Shown here: one piece after another, positions 6,549-16,488 of the stretch
Layout: every line of letters begins with the position of its first letter
Position numbering within the stretch: the first letter of the stretch is position 1
Assembly: GCA_026707905.1 (NCBI GenBank)
Contig: JAPOVY010000020.1
Span: 1 to 52,806, forward strand
Direction: 5' to 3'
DNA length: 52,806 nucleotides
DNA from: Gammaproteobacteria bacterium
GTDB lineage: Bacteria; Pseudomonadota; Gammaproteobacteria; Pseudomonadales; Azotimanducaceae
Translations under genes and position numbers: made by a program
The notes under the pieces: model-generated
The model's database searches: none
What the model was told of the DNA's origin: nothing
What the model saw: the letters and a program-made list of their open reading frames with translations, nothing else

Positions 6549-8637
6549 GTCTGAATCCGAATTACTTTTCGAAGAAGCCAAGCGCTTTTACGAAGCTTGG
6601 TTAAGTGATCAAGGTTACACAGCGCGTCAAGGGCAGCTAGACATGATGCAGTTCATCGCGCAGTCTTTGACTCGACGACAACATCGAATTGGTGTCGTCG
6701 AAGCGGGTACGGGTACCGGCAAGACCGTCGCTTACTGCATCCCTGCTGCCATCGAAGCACGTCGTCAAAACAAGACACTCGTGATCGTCACATCTACGGT
6801 GTTATTGCAGCAACAGCTGCTCCATGCGGAATTGCAGCAGTTAGCGGACCTATTCTCGCCGAGGCTGACGTTTGGCATCATCAAGGGTCGACGTCGTTAC
6901 GCGTGTATCGATCGACTAGACAAGAACGTCAATTCATTCGGTGACGAATCGGTCGATCTGTTTGGATCAGAAAATCCCTCTCACAGGGATCGACGCATAG
7001 CAGGTGATTTACTTGATCGATTCAATGCTCGACAATGGGACGGCGATATGGATGCCGTGCCTATTCCTTTAACACGACGCCATCGAAGCACTTTCACCAC
7101 AGACGCACTCGGTTGCCATCGTCAGTCTTGTGAGTACGCGAAACCGTGCCCTTATTTTCGAGCTCGTAACAAGATTACGTCACTGGACGTAGTCGTAACG
7201 AACTACAGTCTATTAATGGCCGCTGGACGGGAAGGTATCGACATGCTCCCTGCGCCAGAGGATTGTGTTTACATATTTGACGAAGTACATCGTTTGGCTG
7301 ATATCGTCATGAGCTCAGGCACGATCAGCACAACCACATCTGGCCTTGCTGAGTTTGTTGAGAAAGTAGAGGACTTCATTAATCGATTGATGAACAACGT
7401 TGAGGAAGGTCATCCGCTCGCTGGCGCACAGCAGGACATTCTCGACACCGTACCGCGAGTTTCTCCGTTAATCGACGAGCTTCGCGAACACTTCTCACAA
7501 TTGATACGGACGAACACGGTCGAGCCTGATTCACAACGGAGCGTCTTCCGATTCGTTGCGGGAAGGGTTGACGAGTGCACAAGTGATCAGACACGAGTCT
7601 TAGCCAACGTTGTCGGAGGGTTGTTCGTAACGTTAAACGAGCTCCACACAACGCTCGATGATGCGCGAGCGAACCTTCCTATGTGGATCAACACCGACGT
7701 TCTTGGTCGTGCCGTTCGATCACTAACAGAGCTGCTAACCTCTGGACGCGACATCAAGTCCCTGTTTGAGGACTGGGGTTCAACTAGTCCGATCGCATCT
7801 GCTCGCTGGCTATCGCCAGATGCCAGTGAATGGCGGATGCACACTGTCCCGATCGCGGTCGAGGAAATACTCTATAACGCGATTTGGTCACAAGCGCATA
7901 GCGTGATTTGTACCTCAGCTACGATTTACTCGAGCCAGGGTTTCGATCAGTTCAAGCAGGAAGTTGGTTTAAATCTACCCGACGTGCATTTCAAACGCAT
8001 TGCCAGTCCTTTTGACTTTCGACATAACGTCAGATTTCAAGTCGCGAACATTGGCTTCAGTGCGCCAGGTGGAGATGCGTTCAACAGTGCCGCTGCAGCT
8101 TATCTGCCTCAGCTGCTAGAGAAGAACCGAAGTGGTTTGGTGTTATTCACCTCGCGGACGGATATGGCGAAGGTATATAAGCAAATGCCAGACGATTTTC
8201 GTTCGCTTTGCCTAGCGCAAGACGAGCTATCCATGGCTGAAACGATTAGAAAGCATCGACAGACGATCGATAACGGGGGCCAGAGCTTCATATTCGGCTT
8301 GGTGTCGTATCGAGAAGGCGTGGACCTTCCTGGGGACTACTGTCAACATGTGGTGATCATGCGAATCCCGTTTAACGTCCCAGACGACCCTGTGATAAAG
8401 TCGCAGAAAGAGTTACTTGGTCTTGAAAACGCTTTTATGCAGTATGACGTGCCACAAGCGTCATTGCGTTTGTTTCAGGCGTGCGGGAGGCTTCTCCGCA
8501 GCGAAACAGATCGCGGCTCCATAACGGTACTGGATCGCCGAATTATTGAGAAGACACAGTATTGCAGCGAGCTCATTCGCCCGCTGCCTGAATTTGAGAT
8601 CGTAGACCTAAAAAATCCCGTCAATCCTGCTGCTTGA
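6547..8637 (+). CDS. dinG: ATP-dependent DNA helicase DinG, iron-sulfur XPD-type
   Basis: A 696-residue superfamily 2 helicase that unwinds DNA 5' to 3', including D-loops and R-loops, during repair. Walker A is EAGTGTGKT at 52-60. The iron-sulfur cysteines Cys120, Cys190, Cys195 and Cys201 have nearly the same positions and the same later spacing as E. coli DinG. The DEVH box is at 245-248, and the final helicase motif is ACGRLLRSETDRGS near 650. Length is close to the 716 residues of E. coli DinG. The ATG overlaps the ATG of the divergent sugar dehydrogenase gene, so its promoter must lie inside that gene. Its last 17 bases overlap the end of the convergent M16 peptidase gene. Confidence 0.93.
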   Translation: MSESELLFEEAKRFYEAWLSDQGYTARQGQLDMMQFIAQSLTRRQHRIGVVEAGTGTGKTVAYCIPAAIEARRQNKTLVIVTSTVLLQQQLLHAELQQLADLFSPRLTFGIIKGRRRYACIDRLDKNVNSFGDESVDLFGSENPSHRDRRIAGDLLDRFNARQWDGDMDAVPIPLTRRHRSTFTTDALGCHRQSCEYAKPCPYFRARNKITSLDVVVTNYSLLMAAGREGIDMLPAPEDCVYIFDEVHRLADIVMSSGTISTTTSGLAEFVEKVEDFINRLMNNVEEGHPLAGAQQDILDTVPRVSPLIDELREHFSQLIRTNTVEPDSQRSVFRFVAGRVDECTSDQTRVLANVVGGLFVTLNELHTTLDDARANLPMWINTDVLGRAVRSLTELLTSGRDIKSLFEDWGSTSPIASARWLSPDASEWRMHTVPIAVEEILYNAIWSQAHSVICTSATIYSSQGFDQFKQEVGLNLPDVHFKRIASPFDFRHNVRFQVANIGFSAPGGDAFNSAAAAYLPQLLEKNRSGLVLFTSRTDMAKVYKQMPDDFRSLCLAQDELSMAETIRKHRQTIDNGGQSFIFGLVSYREGVDLPGDYCQHVVIMRIPFNVPDDPVIKSQKELLGLENAFMQYDVPQASLRLFQACGRLLRSETDRGSITVLDRRIIEKTQYCSELIRPLPEFEIVDLKNPVNPAA

Positions 8638-11443
8638 AGATTGTCGGATCAGTGATCGCAACACCTTGTGTCAGCGTTGATCCTTTCTGACCTGGGCTGA
8701 AAACCTCAAGACGTCGTGGACTGTCAAGATCGAGAAGTCTGTCGTACGCTACTCGAAAGTCGTCCAATGTGATCTCCCGAATCGCGTTAGCCAGCTGTTC
8801 TCGGGTGTCAAACGAGAGATTCTGAATAACAAGGTCGTTGAGATATCGTCCTGATTTTTGACCAAGATTCCTGTCCTTCTCTAGAAGACTCGTTAACAGC
8901 CCGTCCTTGTACCCGTCAAACTCTTCTAGCGTCATTGAATCGAGCTCAACGCGACGCTTTGCTATGAATTGGTTCGTCGCCGTTTGGATGTGAGGTACGT
9001 CTACAACGGGCGATTGCACGACAAATACCATCGAGGGGTGTGTGAACAGCTCCGCATATTGAGCGATCGTAGCGTAACCGAGCTGTTGTTCCGTTCGTAA
9101 GTCATTGAAATACGCCGTTGATACAACTTGAGCGATGAGTCTCAGCATGGCTCGCTCAGCGATGGAGTTATCCTCACCTTGAAAACTGACTAGGTAGACG
9201 GCATCGTTATGCTCGATGTCGAGGTTTCTCGTATGGAGTTCGGACAAGAGGCGAACTGAAGGTACGCGACGTGCGCTCGCTTCAAGATTTAAACTGTCCG
9301 CGACAGTGTCTCCTATTTCCTTGCTATCTTCTGGGGTCACGTTGCCGACGATAAGAAGGGTTGCTGCAACCCGGTCAAGGCGTTCGTCCATCCATTTGGA
9401 GAGTGATTCACGCGTTACGTCACTGACTTGCTTCGCGAGTACGCTCGGCGCCCATGCTGAACTCATCAACGTGTGAGAAATCGTGCTGAACGCTTGTTGA
9501 AACGGGCGTACGTCTTTGAAGTCGGTGTATTGCTTGGCTAGTTCGACCTTTTGGTTTTCGAGTTGTGCCTCGTCAACGTCAAAGTCGTTAAGTAACGCCA
9601 ACATGTCACCAAGTAAAAGGCTCTGCTTGTCGTCATAGCCGTTTACGGTGATGGATAGTCCTTCAGAATGCGTTCCGAAACTACCGTACAGTCCTGCGAC
9701 GACCGCAGGATAGGACCGAGCATTGAATTTGATATTTAGTAATCTAGAGAGTAGTGCGTTGCTGACGACCTCACGTGGACCAGTTAGTGGTTTTGCATAC
9801 TGCAACCTTACGGTGATGTAAGCCCTTGGGACTTTAAACTCCGTATTCGTCGCGTGCCAAACATCAAGTCCATCCACGTCATGGATTAAGGACGGTATGG
9901 CATCTTGCATGCCATCAAGCACGGATGTTTCATCTGGGATATACAGGTTGGGCGCTGGGAGTTCGAACGAATGTTCGACGACGTGGTTTGTATTGATGTT
10001 GGGCGTCAACGTATACGGCACGTTAAACCACTTCTCCGTCTTATCGGTGTCGACGTCCGGCGCGGCAATGCGCGTTATCGCATTTTCTCGTGTTAGATAA
10101 CTTAGGTACTCGCTAATTACAGCTGGTTCGAATCTCGTCATCAGGTATGGACCCCGAAGTAGATCTTCGGGTTCGAAAATCTGTGCGTTATTTACTAATT
10201 GGTTCGCTGTGCCGATAGAGGACGCTTGTTGCATGAAGCGAAAGTTCAAATTTGCAACCGTGGCTTGTTCCTCATACCGCCACTCCTCAATTGGATTCGC
10301 TCGCAGTGTGTCAATGTATGCGTAGACCAGTCCAATAATCTCCTCGAGATGTTCCCATCCACTATCAGTCACACCGATGGAAACCCCAAATTCGGAGTTA
10401 CCGCGGTCAGATCGAAATCCTCCAGCCGAAAGTGAGTTGATCCACCCGCGATCTTGAAGTAGCTGGTGCAAGCTGCCTTCACCTTCATGACCGAGTAAAT
10501 TGCCTAGGTAATTTAGCGGTTTTGTTCGTAGGTAAGGCGTGTAATCTGGTACCGGCCACTCAATCGAGAGCGAACGGTTCGACATGATGGTTTGGTATCC
10601 GTATGCGAATGGCAATGAACCTTCTCGATGAGCGCTTGGAGGTATTGGTGCATCTCCTAACTCTCTGTTGGGAACGTCACTAAATAACTCACGTACAAGC
10701 GCTTCTTGATCGTCTAGGCTGCGTTCGCTGACTACAACAAGCACCATCTGATCGGCAGAGTAGTTTTGTTCGTAAAAGTCCTTGACGAGATCTCTATCCA
10801 CATCTGCGAGTGTCTCATTGCTGCCGATGTTGAACTTCGAACTCGGATGTTCCGGGTTCATGATTGTTTTTGAAACTGACATGCCCCGCCATGTATCGCT
10901 ACGCAGTTGCATTTGGTACTCGGAATGCACCGCATTCTTCTCTCGTTCTACGTAGGTGTCATCGAGCAACGGCGCGGTGAAAAACTGCGCAAATCGATCT
11001 AATGCTTCCGGGAATTGCTGTTCGTCAATATCAAAGAAATAGTTTGTGAGCTCAGTCGCTGTATATGCGTTGCGATTCCCACCGTGTTTTGAAATAAACT
11101 CCGAATATCCATCCGGGTCAGGATATTTCTCGGTACCCAGAAACAACATATGCTCAAGAAAGTGAGCAATGCCTTCGTATTCAGGCCAATCGTGGTTCGA
11201 GCCTCTGGCTACCCCAAGTGCCGCTCCCGCTTTACCTTCCTCGGATCGATGAACCAGGACCGCCGTGAGTTCATTGTCGAGCTTTAGATATCGATAGGAT
11301 CGACTGTCATTAGGACTCTTCGTAATAGTGACTTCGTCAGACGATGTGATCGGTTCCGGCGATTCTGTCGTCGCGCACCCGAGCAACCACAGAAGAAGGG
11401 CGCTAGTAACAAGAAATAGCTTGGAGAGACTTCGCGAAGGCAT
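8621..11443 (-). CDS. M16 (pitrilysin/insulinase) family zinc metallopeptidase, lipoprotein
   Basis: A 940-residue protease of the pitrilysin type, which degrades peptides of limited size inside a closed chamber. The inverted zinc motif HFLEH is at 94-98 and the third ligand is Glu175; the 81-residue spacing from first His to Glu equals that of E. coli protease III. Three further inactive M16 repeats fill the rest, as expected at this length. The N-terminus ends in the lipobox LLGC with Cys23, so the enzyme is probably anchored to the outer membrane, unlike soluble periplasmic PtrA. The 3' end overlaps dinG by 17 bases on the opposite strand. The next upstream minus-strand gene ends 92 bases away. 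Confidence 0.92.
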   Translation of the reverse strand: MPSRSLSKLFLVTSALLLWLLGCATTESPEPITSSDEVTITKSPNDSRSYRYLKLDNELTAVLVHRSEEGKAGAALGVARGSNHDWPEYEGIAHFLEHMLFLGTEKYPDPDGYSEFISKHGGNRNAYTATELTNYFFDIDEQQFPEALDRFAQFFTAPLLDDTYVEREKNAVHSEYQMQLRSDTWRGMSVSKTIMNPEHPSSKFNIGSNETLADVDRDLVKDFYEQNYSADQMVLVVVSERSLDDQEALVRELFSDVPNRELGDAPIPPSAHREGSLPFAYGYQTIMSNRSLSIEWPVPDYTPYLRTKPLNYLGNLLGHEGEGSLHQLLQDRGWINSLSAGGFRSDRGNSEFGVSIGVTDSGWEHLEEIIGLVYAYIDTLRANPIEEWRYEEQATVANLNFRFMQQASSIGTANQLVNNAQIFEPEDLLRGPYLMTRFEPAVISEYLSYLTRENAITRIAAPDVDTDKTEKWFNVPYTLTPNINTNHVVEHSFELPAPNLYIPDETSVLDGMQDAIPSLIHDVDGLDVWHATNTEFKVPRAYITVRLQYAKPLTGPREVVSNALLSRLLNIKFNARSYPAVVAGLYGSFGTHSEGLSITVNGYDDKQSLLLGDMLALLNDFDVDEAQLENQKVELAKQYTDFKDVRPFQQAFSTISHTLMSSAWAPSVLAKQVSDVTRESLSKWMDERLDRVAATLLIVGNVTPEDSKEIGDTVADSLNLEASARRVPSVRLLSELHTRNLDIEHNDAVYLVSFQGEDNSIAERAMLRLIAQVVSTAYFNDLRTEQQLGYATIAQYAELFTHPSMVFVVQSPVVDVPHIQTATNQFIAKRRVELDSMTLEEFDGYKDGLLTSLLEKDRNLGQKSGRYLNDLVIQNLSFDTREQLANAIREITLDDFRVAYDRLLDLDSPRRLEVFSPGQKGSTLTQGVAITDPTIFKQQD

Positions 11444-11535
11444 TTAGGCGCTCCTAAAAAGTGATGGGCATGAAAGAAAGGTGGTTGTGAGGTTGAAGTT
11501 CACGTACGTCAACGGTTAAAGATTAACAGCTGAGC

Positions 11536-12642
11536 TCAAAAGCTATCAATACACTCGAGCAAGTCGGCAGCAAAAAGCTCGGGTTGCTCAAACGCTGCAA
11601 AATGGCCGCCGCGTTCTTGTATCCGGTAGTGTTTTAGATTCTTGTAGCGTCTTCGCACCCAGCGTTCAGATGCTCTAAAGATCTCCTTCGGGTAAATCGT
11701 TACGCCCGATGGAATCGTGACATCCTTCGCTCGACCGCCACGACCAAAACTCTCCCAGTAAAGCCGTGCACTAGAAGCGCCACTTCCGGATAGCCAATAG
11801 AGCATAACGTTGTCGAGTAGCTGATCACGCGTGAGCACGTTTTCGGGGTGCCCATTACAGTCGGTCCATTGGTAGAACTTCTCTAGTATCCAAGCGGCCT
11901 GACCGATAGGAGAATCCACGAGCCCATAACCGAGTGTTTGAGGTCTTGTACTCTGTTGTTTCGAGTATCCGGAGTCCCAATCCTGGTAAAACTGACTGCC
12001 TTTTAGTGCTTCCTGTTCCATCTCGGTTAGTTCATCCATAGTGTCTCGGTCAGGTCCGACGGTAGGCATATTGGTATGCATACCTACACAGTGATCATCG
12101 TGGTTGGTCGCAAGCGCAGTCGTGACCGCCGCACCCCAATCCCCACCTTGTGCAAGGTACTTGTCGTAACCGAGACGAAGCATGATCGTGTTCCAGGCGT
12201 TCGCGACCTTTTCAACGTTCCAGCCGTTATGCGTTGGTTTTCCGGAAAAACCGTAGCCTGGTAAGCAAGGAATGACCAAGTGAAGCGTCTTGCTTAAGGG
12301 TTCGATAACGTCAAGAAACTCGACAATAGAACCTGGCCAACCGTGAGTAAGGACGAGGGCTTGCGCATCGGGCGAGTCACTTTGAATATGCATAAAGTGA
12401 ATATCCAGACCGAAGACTTCTGTGGTAAATTGGTCGTACTGATTGAGCCTCGATTCACATCGTCGCCAGTCGTATTCGTTCTGCCAATAGGTCTTGACCT
12501 CGCGCATATACTCGAGCGGGATGCCTTGTGTCCAGTCATCGACGGTCTCCGCCTCAGGCAAACGAGTGAGCTCCAGCTTTGACTTCAGTGATGCGAGGTC
12601 TCTATCAGCTATATCAACTTTGTAGGGTGTAAGTTCAAACAT
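11536..12642 (-). CDS. epoxide hydrolase (alpha/beta hydrolase with EHN domain)
   Basis: A 368-residue microsomal-type epoxide hydrolase. The first 110 residues are the EHN lid and meander (FELTPYKVDIADRDLASLK, then the DWRRCESRLNQYDQF region). The alpha/beta-hydrolase core follows, with the oxyanion segment HGWPGS at 100-105, the nucleophile Asp168 in GGDWGAAV, and the catalytic His in GGHFAAFEQPE near 350. It should open epoxides to diols. The ATG at 12642 is preferred: a GAAG lies 9 bases before it and the family begins here, whereas the upstream alternative at 12654 is TTG. It is divergent from the kinase gene at 12710. The physiological substrate is unknown; a juvenile-hormone-type name would be misleading. 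Confidence 0.9.
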   Translation of the reverse strand: MFELTPYKVDIADRDLASLKSKLELTRLPEAETVDDWTQGIPLEYMREVKTYWQNEYDWRRCESRLNQYDQFTTEVFGLDIHFMHIQSDSPDAQALVLTHGWPGSIVEFLDVIEPLSKTLHLVIPCLPGYGFSGKPTHNGWNVEKVANAWNTIMLRLGYDKYLAQGGDWGAAVTTALATNHDDHCVGMHTNMPTVGPDRDTMDELTEMEQEALKGSQFYQDWDSGYSKQQSTRPQTLGYGLVDSPIGQAAWILEKFYQWTDCNGHPENVLTRDQLLDNVMLYWLSGSGASSARLYWESFGRGGRAKDVTIPSGVTIYPKEIFRASERWVRRRYKNLKHYRIQERGGHFAAFEQPELFAADLLECIDSF

Positions 12643-12709
12643 AGGGTGCTTCAAGAATTAGAGTCTGAGCGAGCTAGCATAACCATCGACATTTACATAG
12701 GAATGAGCG

Positions 12710-13570
12710 ATGTCATCGGTCTTTGATCTAGCAGGTGCGACATATAAGACCGATGTTGCGCTAGCTAGTTTTATGAAACTGGAATCCAGTAAACCGAAAG
12801 ACTATCGCGAACTCGCGGTTATCTTGACGCGTCATTGGCAACAGTACGACCATCGGATCATTGGACTAGGTGGTGGTCAGGGTTCTGGCAAGAGTACATT
12901 GAGTGATCTGATCGAGGCGGCTGCGCGTGATCTTGGCGAACGTGTTGCCGTTCTCGGACTCGATGACTTCTACCTCACACGAAATGAGCGTGATCGACTA
13001 GCGAATGAAAAGCATTCGTTATTCCGGACCCGTGGTCCACCAGGTACTCACGACATCAATGCACTGTTGACCGCAATCGATGACTTAGCAACAGGTCGAT
13101 CGGTAGAGATTCCACAGTTCGACAAAGGCAGCGATGAGCGATCGGGTACTCGAAGGATCGATCCTCCGTGTCAGCGCGTGCTCGTCGAGGGTTGGTGCGT
13201 GGGCGCGAAACCACAGAGTGAGTCTGCTCTGACAGCTCCGATTAACGGTCTCGAACGTCAACACGACGTAGATGGTAGTTGGCGACGGGAAGTGAACCAA
13301 TTACTAGCTGGCCCGTACGCGCAATTACTCGCCCGTCTAGATAGTCTCGTCTACTTACGGGTCCCTGATTTAGAAAGCGTTAAGCGATGGCGACTACAGC
13401 AAGAGCAGGACCGAACGCCCACGCAACGCAAAGATCGCGAGTGGGTGTCTCATTTCGTACAGCATTATCAACGGATAACGGAATGGATGTTCGTTGATGC
13501 AGGTGATCGAGCGGATGTCGTAGTCGAGCTCAATCAAAACCACCGAGTAGCGGCATTGACTTTGCGCTAA
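12710..13570 (+). CDS. P-loop kinase resembling D-glycerate 3-kinase (GLYK/YggC type)
   Basis: A 286-residue P-loop kinase. Walker A is GGGQGSGKST at about 54-63, followed by VAVLGLDDFYLTRNER near 85-100, which is the Asp-Asp-Phe-Tyr pattern of the GLYK/uridine-kinase-like group, and by TRGPPGTHD near 108. Plant GLYK and E. coli YggC share these features, and GLYK phosphorylates glycerate at O3. The C-terminal third carries the KRWRLQQEQ segment common to this family. The divergent epoxide hydrolase gene starts 67 bases upstream. The stop overlaps the stop of the convergent DUF349 gene by 4 bases. Glycerate as substrate is inferred from family resemblance only. Confidence 0.82.
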   Translation: MSSVFDLAGATYKTDVALASFMKLESSKPKDYRELAVILTRHWQQYDHRIIGLGGGQGSGKSTLSDLIEAAARDLGERVAVLGLDDFYLTRNERDRLANEKHSLFRTRGPPGTHDINALLTAIDDLATGRSVEIPQFDKGSDERSGTRRIDPPCQRVLVEGWCVGAKPQSESALTAPINGLERQHDVDGSWRREVNQLLAGPYAQLLARLDSLVYLRVPDLESVKRWRLQQEQDRTPTQRKDREWVSHFVQHYQRITEWMFVDAGDRADVVVELNQNHRVAALTLR

Positions 13571-16296
13571 TCGCCTAGACGTTTGAGCAACATGTCCATC
13601 GCACGATTGAATCGTTCGCGCATTGGCTGTTCGCCGTGCGCGACCGCAACCCAATCGCGAATCAGTCCTTCGGCGATGTCCTTTTGTGACGCTTCGCTTC
13701 GACCCATGGTCGTCGCTAGAGCGCCGACCCGCAATTGAAGACGTCGTTCTTCATCTTCGGTAGTTTCAGGTTCGATTTCAGCCTGAATCTCAGCTCTGAG
13801 CACGATATCTCTCAGATTGGAATCATCGCCTAGTGGCGTGCGTGACTCAAACAGAACCATGTCATTTTGGACCGCGTCGTACCATTCGACCGGAATGGGC
13901 GAATCGCTTGTTTCGAATCCTGCTAATTCTGCGTCCTTCTCAAGCAGCAACTTCAACCGCTCGCTCGCTTCCATTTGCTGTGCAGCTAGCTTCCGATCCG
14001 CGAGAATGTCGTCGACTTGTGCGAGCTTTCGATCGAGATCTTTCTTGATCCGTGCAGGTAGTACGAGCTCCGCTAGTTGCTCTTCAACTTCGTGAACTGC
14101 TTTGACATCGAATTGCTGTTTACCACCTCGCGCTCGTCGTAGCAGCTTGTCGACCGTGTCCTTCGCTTGATCGATATTCTTCGAGATTGTTTCCTTTCGC
14201 TCTTCACGTTGTACGCGACGGGTCTCGAATACAGAATTACATAGCGTTCGAAACTCGCCCCACAGTCGCTCCTCTGCTTTATGGAAAGTCGGACCGACAG
14301 CCTTCCATTCTGCCTGCAGACCTTTAATAGCATTGATGCGCTCTTGATCGTCTAGCTCTTCCTGGTCACAGACCTCTTTAGCTCGTTCGATGAGAGCTTC
14401 CTTCGCTTTGCTTGTTTCTTGTCGGTGCTTGATTAATCGATCGCGTATGGTCTGGTACGCAGTGAAAAAGCGTTTATTAACCGTGCGACTGCGCGACCGG
14501 TCAGTTTCGCCTACGGCCTTGAACTGTTTAAGGTGTTGACTGAGTACGTGTTGCACCTCTCGCCAATCCGGTGTGTCCCAGTCGGTGTCTTCGATAAGGT
14601 TCTCTAATTCTCTCGCCAGCGCTTCTTTTCGGTTGGCGTTTTCGACGCGATGCTGTTTTTGCTCTTCAAACCAATCGGCACATATCTGCCACGCACCCTC
14701 CGCAGCATCGTCGTAGCGTTTCTGAAGCGAGACCTCATCGCGATTGCTGGGTGGTCCGAGTGCGTTCCAATCCGCGCGTAAGGCGCGCACTTGGTCGAAC
14801 TGTTGCTGCGGAGGTAAAGGCGTGTCTCGAAGCGACTCGATCTTGCTACAAAGTTCCTCGCGCTTGGGCAGTGTGGCAAATGCCTTCCAATTCAGCAATT
14901 GCTTGAGTTCCGCTGCTAGGGGCGCAAGCAGGTCGAATTGGCGTTTGCGAGCGCCTTCGGGTAGACGCAGTATCAGATTGCGAGCATGACGCTCGGTGTT
15001 GATTGCCTGTTGTAACGCGCCTTCTTGAATCTTTTCGTTAAGTGTGGGAAATGTTTCATCGATCTCCTTCAAAGTATCTTCGAAAAGTTGATCGACGCGT
15101 TGCACGATACTCTGACAGTGATCGCCGATTTCAGTAAGTCGTTGTCGCCACTGACCTTGCGTCTCAGCGTCTAGCGCTACAAAATCTCGATGTTCCGCGA
15201 ATCGCTCAACGTTCTGACGGTGATCTTTCGCCGATTTGCTTACACGCCAGAGCTTCGACCAGTTTTCTTTCACCTTTAGATCGGGCATCGTTAATTCGAC
15301 CGAGGTTAGCTTGTCGAAACGCTCGGTGAGTCGATCTCGCGCCACGTCGTGTTTCTGTTCAGAACGGATTTGCGCCGTTAGTTCGAAGAACTCATTCGAT
15401 AGTTCCAAAGGCACTTTCTGAACTCTTAGTGCTTCAAGCCAAGCTTTCTCAGCGTCTTCAAGTGCTTCAGATTGGTTTTCTGCTCCCTTCAGCTCAGCGA
15501 TGATGCTAGTGAAGCGTTCAGGATCTTCCGCGCTCTCGTCGATTGATTTCGCCCGTCGTGGAAAACGCGTTCGCAACATGTCGAGATCAAGTTTCTCGAC
15601 CCCGAATTCGTGCAATCGGTCGTTTAACTCTGCTAGCTCATCAAGAATATCGGTCCAGCTAGTTTCCTGCGCCTCTCGCAACGATGCGTAATGTGCGTCC
15701 GTAGCCGTGGTCCGGGTCGCTGATTCAATTAGCTGCTCAGCGCGTGAGAGTGTCTCATCCCGGTTGGTTTGAAGACGCTTGACTTCGCTCAGTCGATCGC
15801 GGATGAACCGATTGACCGATTTATCCTTGTTTCTTGAGATTCTCTCGCAGTGACTAAGCACATCGATGTTTGCTATCAGCGCGACAGCGTCGTGCCGGAC
15901 GTTCGCCGAGCTTGCAAGAAAGATGGTTTCCGCAAAAGCTTGCGTTGAAGCTTGTTGTTGCGCAATGTCTACAAGTTCCGAGCCACTCTCGATATGCTCG
16001 AGCATGTAGTTGCGGACGTTTTCCCGGCTTAACAGTGGATGATTCGAATTGATCTGAGCACACACCAGCCGAACAGCCTCGTCCGCTAAATCTTGATCGT
16101 CGAGGAACTTGGAGAGATCATCGACGGAAGTTAGGCGCTTCAGCGCAGCGTTTCTGACCGAAACGTCGTCGTCGTCGCTTGCTAGTGAGAGAATCGTGTC
16201 TTGGTCCGCGTCTGGTAGCGTAGCTAGTGCTTCCAATCGCTTGTCGGCGTTCGGATGATCTAGTCTCGGTTTTCGATTAAAAAGATGACTAAGCAC
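13567..16296 (-). CDS. large DUF349 repeat protein, helical
   Basis: A 909-residue, strongly charged, mostly helical cytoplasmic protein. It begins MLSHLFNRKP with a short HEAT-like helical region (about 15-130), as in the DUF349 proteins of Pseudomonas. DUF349 units follow, recognisable by a Trp...GP...LW/F pattern: WSKLWRVSKSAKDH near 348, LRADWNALGPP near 502, a FKAVGE variant near 593 and LQAEWKAVGPTF near 665. The function of DUF349 proteins is not established; their make-up suggests a long coiled-coil or scaffold. The start codon appears to be GTG at 16296, chosen because the family N-terminus begins there; the ribosome site is weak. It converges with the kinase gene, overlapping by 4 bases. 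Confidence 0.85.
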   Translation of the reverse strand: MLSHLFNRKPRLDHPNADKRLEALATLPDADQDTILSLASDDDDVSVRNAALKRLTSVDDLSKFLDDQDLADEAVRLVCAQINSNHPLLSRENVRNYMLEHIESGSELVDIAQQQASTQAFAETIFLASSANVRHDAVALIANIDVLSHCERISRNKDKSVNRFIRDRLSEVKRLQTNRDETLSRAEQLIESATRTTATDAHYASLREAQETSWTDILDELAELNDRLHEFGVEKLDLDMLRTRFPRRAKSIDESAEDPERFTSIIAELKGAENQSEALEDAEKAWLEALRVQKVPLELSNEFFELTAQIRSEQKHDVARDRLTERFDKLTSVELTMPDLKVKENWSKLWRVSKSAKDHRQNVERFAEHRDFVALDAETQGQWRQRLTEIGDHCQSIVQRVDQLFEDTLKEIDETFPTLNEKIQEGALQQAINTERHARNLILRLPEGARKRQFDLLAPLAAELKQLLNWKAFATLPKREELCSKIESLRDTPLPPQQQFDQVRALRADWNALGPPSNRDEVSLQKRYDDAAEGAWQICADWFEEQKQHRVENANRKEALARELENLIEDTDWDTPDWREVQHVLSQHLKQFKAVGETDRSRSRTVNKRFFTAYQTIRDRLIKHRQETSKAKEALIERAKEVCDQEELDDQERINAIKGLQAEWKAVGPTFHKAEERLWGEFRTLCNSVFETRRVQREERKETISKNIDQAKDTVDKLLRRARGGKQQFDVKAVHEVEEQLAELVLPARIKKDLDRKLAQVDDILADRKLAAQQMEASERLKLLLEKDAELAGFETSDSPIPVEWYDAVQNDMVLFESRTPLGDDSNLRDIVLRAEIQAEIEPETTEDEERRLQLRVGALATTMGRSEASQKDIAEGLIRDWVAVAHGEQPMRERFNRAMDMLLKRLGD

Positions 16297-16488
16297 GATA
16301 CTTTTGGTTACATATTCGCAAAGGTACTAAGAGACCCTACTACGGAGACTCTTTCGCGTTCAATGCGACGTGGGATACATAATGATATTTGGCATAGCAA
16401 AAAGGTGAAAGTGCGTTTGCGTTATGCATGGCTAATGATCTGTGTTCTAATCGAATAGGGTAGGTCAAAATGGAAAGAGGTCCCGACA

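Noticed and set aside
10125-10136. GGTTCGAATCTC, another tRNA T-loop look-alike
   Set aside because: It lies inside the M16 peptidase gene with no cloverleaf partner sequences.
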